Positions 1 to 6,010 of a DNA stretch of 6,010 nt are shown one piece after another. The translations under genes were made by a program, and so were the position numbers. Each line of letters starts with the position of its first letter. Within the stretch, counting starts at the first letter, position 1. The notes beneath the pieces are model-generated. The model had not been told where the DNA came from, made no database searches, and saw only the letters and a list, made by a program, of their open reading frames with translations. The DNA comes from Alphaproteobacteria bacterium (GTDB lineage Bacteria; Pseudomonadota; Alphaproteobacteria; Micropepsales; Micropepsaceae), in contig JAICVV010000139.1 of the NCBI GenBank assembly GCA_025935155.1, forward strand, positions 1 through 6,010. The letters are read 5' to 3'.

Positions 1-275
1 CGCCGCTTCGACGCGAGCAACAGAATGAAACGGCGGGTGAGCGGGGCGGCTTCCATCCGGTGCAGCACGCCGTTCATGCCGGCCGCCTGTTCCTCGCGGG
101 AAAACACCGGCGCGCGGATGAGCCGCGTGAGCTCGGGGCTTTCCGCCATCAGCTGCTTCAGCGTCGCGAAATCGGCCGCGACCGTTTCGACGGCGCGTTC
201 TTCCTGTGCCAGCTCAAAAACGGCCAGCGCATAGCGCCCCGCCAGACCTGCCTCGTGCGCGTGTTCTGCCGCCAC
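1..275 (-). CDS. atpH: ATP synthase F1 subunit delta, N-terminal part (runs off left edge)
   Basis: The minus strand from 275 to the window edge encodes 91 complete residues of the delta subunit (OSCP homologue). This peripheral-stalk protein ties the F1 head to the b subunits of the F-type ATP synthase at the inner membrane. The hallmark near the N-terminus is GLAGRYALAVFELA (residues 10-23), followed by the helical stretch containing SPELTRLIRAPVFS and ending with RRFILLLASKRR at the edge. The family is usually about 180 residues, so roughly half is present. The reading frame is open back to a TAG at 345-347 but has no ATG. I chose GTG at 273-275 because an AAAGAGG ribosome-binding site lies five bases before it and because it puts the GLAGRYA motif at the usual distance from the start. 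In alphaproteobacteria atpH heads an atpHAGDC operon, so atpA is expected beyond the left edge (inference). The family call is firm and the start is likely. Confidence 0.95.
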   Translation of the reverse strand, partial: MAAEHAHEAGLAGRYALAVFELAQEERAVETVAADFATLKQLMAESPELTRLIRAPVFSREEQAAGMNGVLHRMEAAPLTRRFILLLASKR

Positions 276-460
276 CCGTGCCTCTTTTTGCCCGGCACGC
301 GAGGCGGCCTTTCGGGAAGGCGCTGGCGCTCGGCCGGACGACTGCTAAACTGTTGATTGAGCGAAGAAATTCACCCGCACAGGCGACTCAGAAGCCCCGC
401 GCGCGGGCGATGTAGCATGGCCTCTGTTGGGGCGCAACAATGTGTCCCGCGCAGCAATGC

Positions 461-481
461 CGCGGCCGTCCAGGGGCCGCG
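461..481. other. GC-rich hairpin in the atpH-DUF4242 gap
   Basis: Perfect 7-bp arms CGCGGCC and GGCCGCG flank a 7-base loop, 49 bases beyond the stop of the minus-strand DUF4242 gene. It sits where a terminator for that gene would be, but no T-run follows on either strand, so it is not a classical intrinsic terminator. The rest of the 254-base gap (276-529) shows nothing convincing. A possible TTGCGC/TACATC pair with a 17-base spacer reads toward atpH on the minus strand but is too weak to call as a promoter. Confidence 0.3.
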
Positions 482-529
482 CTGGGAAGTCCGGCTTTGG
501 CTTCGGAACTCCCCAACACGGAACCGAAA

Positions 530-814
530 TTAGGCCGCCTTTTCCGTGGTCGGATCGATAATCTTCGTCACCTCGGTGATCTTGGTGGCCGGAAAGCCGC
601 TGAGGTTGGCGTGCTCGCGGATGATCTCCTCGTCCTTCGCCAGGTACACGCAAAAGGTCTTGTCTGCCGCCACATAGCTTTCGACCCACTGGATATCCGG
701 CCCAAGCTCCCGCAGCACCTTGTTCGACTGGGCTGCGGCGCCGCGAAGCTGCTCGCGCTCCAGGCTGCCGACCGCTGGAATGTCGCGTTCGATGATGAAT
801 TTGCGTAATGCCAT
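530..814 (-). CDS. DUF4242 (SCO4226-like nickel-binding) domain protein
   Basis: A 94-residue protein that is essentially one DUF4242 domain (Pfam PF14026), a small ferredoxin-like fold. The family features are visible in order: FIIERDIP near residues 5-12, LGPDIQWVESYV in the middle, then KTFCVYLAKDEEIIREHANL and GFPATKITEV. The structurally studied relative SCO4226 from Streptomyces binds nickel. Nickel binding here is inferred from the family, not seen. There is no signal peptide or membrane segment, so it should be cytoplasmic. The start at 814 is fixed by GGAGGG five bases upstream. An in-frame ATG further up (868) would add residues unlike the family and has no such site. It is divergent from the cupin gene across 242 bases. 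Its cellular role is unknown. Confidence 0.88.
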   Translation of the reverse strand: MALRKFIIERDIPAVGSLEREQLRGAAAQSNKVLRELGPDIQWVESYVAADKTFCVYLAKDEEIIREHANLSGFPATKITEVTKIIDPTTEKAA

Positions 815-999
815 GATGTCCCTCCAATGATTGTCAGCCCAATCTGGGAGCAGCCTACAGGCGAACAAGCCGCGAAACTATTCCATCGGACCCGGTTTGC
901 GAAAATTGCGGGACTGCCTTGGGCAGAAGACCAAGCCCCTGGATCGGTGGAACGCTCCTCAAAGCCTGCAAAGTCGCAGCACTCGGCGGTCACTACGCT

Positions 1000-1024
1000 C
1001 GGAACCGGCTGCGCAAAACTCCGT
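1000..1024 (+). promoter_or_regulatory. EcfG-type general stress response promoter for the cupin gene
   Basis: GGAAC at 1000-1004 is followed by a 16-base spacer and CGTT at 1021-1024. This matches the established GGAAC-N16/17-CGTT consensus of the alphaproteobacterial sigma factor EcfG (SigT in Caulobacter). The -10 element is 32 bases before the ATG at 1057, which would give a leader of about 25 bases carrying the AGAGGAG ribosome-binding site. A second GGAAC at 949-953 has no matching downstream element. The match is exact, but whether the promoter is used is inference. Confidence 0.65.
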
Positions 1025-1056
1025 TGCCTAACCATCATTCGCGAGAGGAGAATTCC

Positions 1057-1557
1057 ATGAAAAACCTTATCGGGGCCGTATATGTTTTTGGCGCCGCGGT
1101 TTGTTGCGCGGTTTCTACGGGCGCGATCGCAGCCGAGCTGTCCGGCAATCCCATTGCCACCAAAGCAAGCCAACTGGACTACAAGAACATGCCGGATTTG
1201 CCGAAGTGCCTGACGGTGGGCGTCGCCGCTGGCGATCCCATGACCGGCCCGTCGACGGTAGTGCTGAAATTCGCGGCCGGATGCGATTCCACCATGCACT
1301 GGCACACGCCAAACGAACAGCTGGTGATGATCAAGGGCATGGGCAAGCTGGAGATGAAGGGCGAAGCCCCCAAGCCCGCCACAGTCGGCGCCTACAATTT
1401 CCAGCCGTCGAAGCATCCGCACCGTTTCATGTGCGGTTCGGGCGGCGAATGCCTGCTGTATCTATCCAGCGACGGCAAGTTCGACATCCACTATGTCGAC
1501 AGGGCCGGCAACGAAATCCCGCTCACCCAGGCCGAGAAAATGGCGAAGAATATGTAA
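1057..1557 (+). CDS. Exported cupin-domain protein
   Basis: This gene encodes 166 residues with a Sec-type signal peptide: MKN, a hydrophobic core to about residue 20, and a likely cut near TGAIAA|ELSG at residue 26. The mature part is a single cupin beta-barrel. Motif 1 reads HWHTPNEQLVMIKG, giving metal ligands H81, H83 and E87. Motif 2 is GAYNFQPSKHPHRF, with H120 or H122 as the fourth ligand. Four cysteines (C51, C76, C126, C132) lie in the exported part and could form disulfides in the periplasm. The start at 1057 follows AGAGGAG by six bases. Further upstream starts in the same frame would bury the signal peptide. The metal and substrate cannot be told from sequence; cupins include dioxygenases, isomerases and non-enzymatic binders. 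The upstream EcfG-like promoter suggests stress induction. No neighbour on the same strand shares an operon with it. Confidence 0.88.
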   Translation: MKNLIGAVYVFGAAVCCAVSTGAIAAELSGNPIATKASQLDYKNMPDLPKCLTVGVAAGDPMTGPSTVVLKFAAGCDSTMHWHTPNEQLVMIKGMGKLEMKGEAPKPATVGAYNFQPSKHPHRFMCGSGGECLLYLSSDGKFDIHYVDRAGNEIPLTQAEKMAKNM

Positions 1558-1632
1558 TCGGCCGCAAAACGAGCGGCACGATGCCGGCGGCGGGGCACGG
1601 TGGTCCGATGGGATCGCCCCGCGCGCTGGACG

Positions 1633-3580
<1,948 letters not shown>

Positions 3581-3595
3581 GCCTCTGACTGAGGC
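3581..3595 (+). terminator. Weak hairpin directly after thiC
   Basis: GCCTC and GAGGC form a 5-bp stem around TGACT, starting on the base after the thiC stop. No T-run follows, so this could be at most a weak or Rho-assisted terminator. Its position is the only strong argument for it. Confidence 0.22.
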
Positions 3596-3681
3596 AGGGT
3601 AGTGCGATCGCGAGCGCGGCGCTAGTACTCCTCCTCGCAGGTTGTGGACCCGCTCCGATCGTCGGCAGATGGGGAAACTAG
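3589..3681 (+). pseudogene. Possible lipoprotein signal-peptide remnant
   Basis: One plus-strand frame between TGA (3586-3588) and TAG (3679-3681) reads a hydrophobic run ending in LVLLLAGCGPAPIVGRW. LLAGC is a good lipobox, and the sequence after the cysteine looks like the beginning of a small lipoprotein. There is no ATG or GTG start in frame, and the frame closes ten residues after the cysteine. If it is real, it is a broken fragment that lacks both start and body. Chance is a genuine alternative for a frame this short. Confidence 0.3.
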
Positions 3682-3693
3682 CAAGCACGTTGA

Positions 3694-3795
3694 ATGGGTA
3701 TTCGACAAAGAGCCGAAAATTTTATCCTCGTCACAAACAACGAGCGCGAATTCAAGCGCGTCAAAGGCTTGAAGATCGAAAACTGGGCACAATAA
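3694..3795 (+). pseudogene. vapC: C-terminal remnant of a VapC-type PIN-domain toxin gene
   Basis: A 33-residue frame ends with ILVTNNEREFKRVKGLKIEN followed by WAQ and a TAA stop. This is the typical C-terminus of VapC toxins, the ribonuclease half of type II VapBC toxin-antitoxin systems, where the TNN-EF segment closes the PIN-domain active site. Full VapC proteins have about 130 residues, so three quarters or more is missing, including the N-terminal catalytic aspartates. A TGA sits directly before the ATG, and no other frame upstream continues the protein. No VapB antitoxin is visible. The surrounding bases (3661-3840) are about 46% G+C by hand count, against about 65% in a sampled line of thiC, which fits an acquired and decaying insert. 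Function is presumably lost. Confidence 0.7.
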
Positions 3796-3834
3796 TACAA
3801 ACTCGCATCGTATCGCGTACCATGGACAACAATG

Positions 3835-4674
3835 TTACGTGGCGGGCTTTGCTATTCTATCCATGTTGGGCGATTCGACTCCGCTCGCGCGGCGATGCAT
3901 GCGGAACGGGTTCAGCAGCTGATCCGCATACGCAAGTGACATGCCGGCGTCGATGCCATAAATCCGCGGCATCCGTCCGGCGGGAAGGAAAGCCGTTCGA
4001 AACATGAAATCCCAAAGTGAAACAATCGCTGCGAAGTTGCGGTCGCGCGCCTCCGGTTCGTTGCTGTGATGCCAGCGATGAAAGGCCGATGAGGAAACGA
4101 GCCATCGCAGCGGCCCCGCCGTGACCCGAACGTTCGAATGCACCACAAGCGAAACCCAACCGTAGATCGTCATATAGATGCCAATTGCGACGGGCGAAAA
4201 GCCAAGTGCTACAACTGAGCCAGCCGCTGCGCCTTTCAAAATCAGCACATCGATAGGATGGCTATGATAGGCGGCCGCCCAGTCGAGCTCTTCGATAGCG
4301 TGATGAATGGCATGAAAGCGCCAAAGGACGCTGTTTCGGTGGAGCGCGCGGTGCGCCCAATAAAGGCAGAAATCGCCTACCATCAGCGCCGCAATCGTCT
4401 GAAGCCATAACGGCTGCTTCGAAACGAAGGCGGTCATCCCGGCCGGTACCGCAAATCGCTGCGCCGCCGTCGCGGCTACCAGCACTGCGCTAATTCCAAG
4501 CCAAACGAAAAGCCCGTTCACCGAAACGTAGGCGAGATCGGCCGTCCAGCCCTGCCGCAAAACCTGCTGCCGCCGCCACGGCCAAAGCCGCTCCAGCGGG
4601 ACAAAAATGAGCGCCGCAAGTAAAGGCGCCTCCGCCCATTGCCCAATCTGCATCAGAAACGGTGGAAACTGCAC
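3835..4674 (-). CDS. Sterol desaturase / fatty acid hydroxylase family membrane protein
   Basis: This 279-residue integral membrane protein belongs to the di-iron fatty acid hydroxylase superfamily (Pfam PF04116). The histidine boxes are complete: HRALH (108-112), HAIHH (121-125) and HRWHH (199-203). HSHP (137-140) and HSNV (179-182) supply further conserved histidines. The first box is preceded by DFCLYWAH, typical of the family. Hydrophobic segments lie near residues 14-30, 48-70, 88-105 and 143-178, so the active site should face the cytoplasm at the membrane. The family uses O2 to hydroxylate or desaturate lipids, carotenoids or sterols; the substrate cannot be told here. The start is uncertain. 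GTG at 4674 gives the longest form, ATG at 4653 would remove seven residues, and neither has a clear ribosome-binding site. It lies 86 bases downstream of the DUF3108 gene on the same strand and converges on thiC. Confidence 0.92.
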   Translation of the reverse strand: MQFPPFLMQIGQWAEAPLLAALIFVPLERLWPWRRQQVLRQGWTADLAYVSVNGLFVWLGISAVLVAATAAQRFAVPAGMTAFVSKQPLWLQTIAALMVGDFCLYWAHRALHRNSVLWRFHAIHHAIEELDWAAAYHSHPIDVLILKGAAAGSVVALGFSPVAIGIYMTIYGWVSLVVHSNVRVTAGPLRWLVSSSAFHRWHHSNEPEARDRNFAAIVSLWDFMFRTAFLPAGRMPRIYGIDAGMSLAYADQLLNPFRMHRRASGVESPNMDRIAKPAT

Positions 4675-4760
4675 GCGCCAGCCAGAGGGAATTTCGCTCT
4701 CGCGCGTACCGCAAAAACCTTAAAGGCCGATAAACCAGATCGCCACGAAGCGGTCCGGCC

Positions 4761-5609
4761 TCAGCTTTTGCCCGCGCTGCCTTCCACCTTTAGCTGTGTC
4801 AAGGTTGCTGTAACGGTGCCGAAGCCGGTAGAAGCCCACAACTTCAGGGGCACAATGTAGTGTCCATGCGGTGCACTGGCGTTCGGGATTTCAGCGAGCC
4901 AGGCATAGGCTGGCGGCAGCTCGCGCCCTTCCTTCAGGATTTTCGGCTTGAAACCGGCGATCTGGTTGTAGTGCAGCTGGCACAAATGCGCGTTGCCGGT
5001 GAACAGGCCGTTGTCCAGTTTTAGCGCCTCGTCGCGCAAGTAGGTGAATTCGATGTTGTAGCGCCGCCGCCCATCGAATACGGGCGCGGCCGTGCCGCAG
5101 GGATTCGTCGCGCTCTCGCGTATTGCGGTCAGCACAGAGGTCGCCGCGCTCAACGGATCGAGGCCAGCCTTTTTCTCGGCATCCGTCACCGGATATTTGT
5201 GCGTGTCGTATGGCGGATCGGCGAACAGCACCGGCATACCATCGCTGCCGTAGGAGAGCTTCACACGCCGCGGTGGCTTTCCGCCGCGGCGGTAATGCGA
5301 ATCGTATTGCGCCGGTGAAATACCTGCCGCGGTGAACTGCCCTGCGGCGGTGGCATCGATGGTTGCCTGCCAGAAGGCGCTGACGATGCCGCTGGTCTCG
5401 AAATGCGAGTCGGTATGATAGCCGTCGCTGCCGACGCGGATATCGTACTGGGTATGGCCGAACGGAATGCCGAGGAATGCGATGGTGTAGTCGACAGCGA
5501 CGTGCCCAGTCCTGGCATTTCCCAAGCTCGCGATCTTCTCCGCGGCCTTGGCATAGCAGGGGACCGCCAGAACGGCGGCGGCTGTAACAAGCGCGGGGAC
5601 TTTCCGCAT
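4761..5609 (-). CDS. Exported DUF3108 domain protein
   Basis: A 282-residue protein with an N-terminal signal peptide: MRK, then a hydrophobic stretch to about residue 19, with a likely cut at YAKA|AEK near residue 22. The mature protein matches DUF3108 (Pfam PF11306): a beta-rich start with [19 protein letters not shown] (39-57), then [15 protein letters not shown] (151-165) and the hallmark [12 protein letters not shown] (177-188). C171 and C210 are the only cysteines in the mature part and could pair in the periplasm. The start at 5609 is supported by GGAG six bases upstream. The family is common in proteobacteria, exported, and has no proven biochemical role; related folds suggest ligand or lipid binding (inference). 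It is divergent from meaB. The desaturase gene follows after 86 bases on the same strand, so the two may be co-transcribed, but nothing in the sequence proves it. Confidence 0.9.
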   Translation of the reverse strand: MRKVPALVTAAAVLAVPCYAKAAEKIASLGNARTGHVAVDYTIAFLGIPFGHTQYDIRVGSDGYHTDSHFETSGIVSAFWQATIDATAAGQFTAAGISPAQYDSHYRRGGKPPRRVKLSYGSDGMPVLFADPPYDTHKYPVTDAEKKAGLDPLSAATSVLTAIRESATNPCGTAAPVFDGRRRYNIEFTYLRDEALKLDNGLFTGNAHLCQLHYNQIAGFKPKILKEGRELPPAYAWLAEIPNASAPHGHYIVPLKLWASTGFGTVTATLTQLKVEGSAGKS

Positions 5610-5627
5610 GGAAAACTCCGGGTCACT

Positions 5628-5646
5628 ATCCCCCGCAGCGGGGGAT
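5628..5646. repeat. Perfect 19-bp inverted repeat in the DUF3108-meaB gap
   Basis: Arms ATCCCCCGC and GCGGGGGAT flank a single central A and match at all nine positions. It fills the middle of the 65-base gap between two divergent start codons, 18 bases before the DUF3108 ATG and 28 bases before the meaB GTG. A one-base centre is too tight for a full RNA hairpin, so a DNA operator for a dimeric regulator is the more natural reading. A shorter stem with a larger loop in a transcript remains possible. No regulator is encoded nearby. Confidence 0.6.
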
Positions 5647-5674
5647 CATATCGCGAAATGGAGATGGTTCAATT

Positions 5675-6010
5675 GTGACCGCCACCCTCTCGTTTAGCGA
5701 TCAAATCCTGCGCGGGGACCGCCGCGCGCTGGGGCGCGCCATCACACTGGTCGAGTCCACCCGGGCCGCGGACCGGAGCAAAGCAGAGGAATTGCTGACT
5801 TCGCTGTTGCCCCGTACCGGCGGCGCCATGCGGGTGGGAATCTCCGGCGCGCCCGGCGTGGGCAAGTCGACCTTCATTGAAGCCCTCGGCGCGCATGTTA
5901 TCGGTGAAGGGCACAGGCTGGCCGTGCTGGCGGTCGATCCGTCCTCACAACGCAGCGGCGGTTCCATCCTGGGCGACAAGACGCGCATGGAATCTCTTGC
6001 ACGGAACCCG
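5675..6010 (+). CDS. meaB: Methylmalonyl-CoA mutase-associated GTPase MeaB, N-terminal part (runs off right edge)
   Basis: The first 112 residues of a MeaB/ArgK-type G3E P-loop GTPase. The family protects methylmalonyl-CoA mutase and gates delivery of its adenosylcobalamin cofactor, in the cytoplasm. Visible motifs are an N-terminal helical arm ([20 protein letters not shown], 9-28), the Walker A loop GAPGVGKST (58-66), VDPSS (87-91) and [12 protein letters not shown] (94-105), all diagnostic of the family. Full proteins have about 320-340 residues, so one third is present. The start is GTG at 5675; no ATG lies in frame upstream. The nearest Shine-Dalgarno, GGAG (5660-5663), is 11 bases away, which is long and suggests modest translation. 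The stop of a six-codon frame (ATG at 5658) overlaps the GTG. A mutase gene is expected nearby but is not in the window. Confidence 0.95.
   Translation, partial: MTATLSFSDQILRGDRRALGRAITLVESTRAADRSKAEELLTSLLPRTGGAMRVGISGAPGVGKSTFIEALGAHVIGEGHRLAVLAVDPSSQRSGGSILGDKTRMESLARNP

Noticed and set aside
25..356. Open frames on the plus strand at the left edge
   Set aside because: They are antisense to atpH, whose minus-strand translation is clearly recognisable.
568..1422. A 284-codon open frame on the minus strand
   Set aside because: It overlaps the DUF4242 gene in another frame and is antisense to the cupin gene. Both of those have family motifs and good ribosome-binding sites; this frame has neither.
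1561..1577. Hairpin GCCGC-loop-GCGGC after the cupin stop as a terminator
   Set aside because: It has only five pairs and no T-run. Such stems are common by chance at this G+C content.
3642..4007. A 121-codon plus-strand open frame between thiC and the desaturase
   Set aside because: It is out of frame with the VapC remnant, overlaps the desaturase 3' end antisense, and its translation has no recognisable domain.
4675..4760. Possible terminator or promoter between the DUF3108 and desaturase genes
   Set aside because: I find no stable hairpin with a T-run and no convincing -35/-10 pair, so co-transcription can be neither supported nor excluded.
5669..5988. Two open frames on the minus strand at the right edge
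   Set aside because: They are antisense to meaB, which carries diagnostic GTPase motifs.

Overview
The window is GC-rich chromosomal DNA that most resembles an alphaproteobacterium. The signs are a separate ATP-synthase operon beginning with atpH, a ThiC of the proteobacterial type, a DUF3108 protein next to meaB, and a perfect match to the GGAAC-N16-CGTT promoter of the alphaproteobacterial general stress sigma factor EcfG. The order and genus cannot be fixed from this much sequence.

Layout from left to right. The left edge holds the N-terminal half of atpH (minus strand, GTG start at 275), running out of the window. Then comes a small DUF4242 nickel-binding-type protein (minus, 530-814). 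It is divergent from an exported single-domain cupin (plus, 1057-1557), whose promoter looks EcfG-dependent. Next is the thiamine block: a weak sigma70-like promoter, a complete TPP riboswitch (about 1666-1757) and thiC (1763-3580). The aptamer ends on the Shine-Dalgarno of thiC, so translational control is the simplest model. No other thi gene follows thiC here. Between thiC and the next, convergent gene lies a degraded stretch of lower G+C (3581-3834). It contains a clear C-terminal remnant of a VapC/PIN-domain toxin gene and, less surely, a lipoprotein signal-peptide remnant.

The right third holds two genes read leftward, a membrane di-iron sterol-desaturase/fatty-acid-hydroxylase family protein (3835-4674) and an exported DUF3108 protein (4761-5609). 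A perfect 19-bp inverted repeat (5628-5646) lies in the 65-bp gap before a divergent meaB (plus, from 5675), a G3E/ArgK-type GTPase that services methylmalonyl-CoA mutase and runs off the right edge.

These genes do not form one pathway. They are mostly housekeeping or conserved hypothetical genes in short independent transcription units. I see no CRISPR array, insertion sequence, prophage, tRNA or rRNA, and no convincing new multi-gene system. The points most worth a second look are the riboswitch/Shine-Dalgarno overlap, the EcfG-like promoter, the toxin-gene relic and the perfect palindrome in the meaB intergenic gap.
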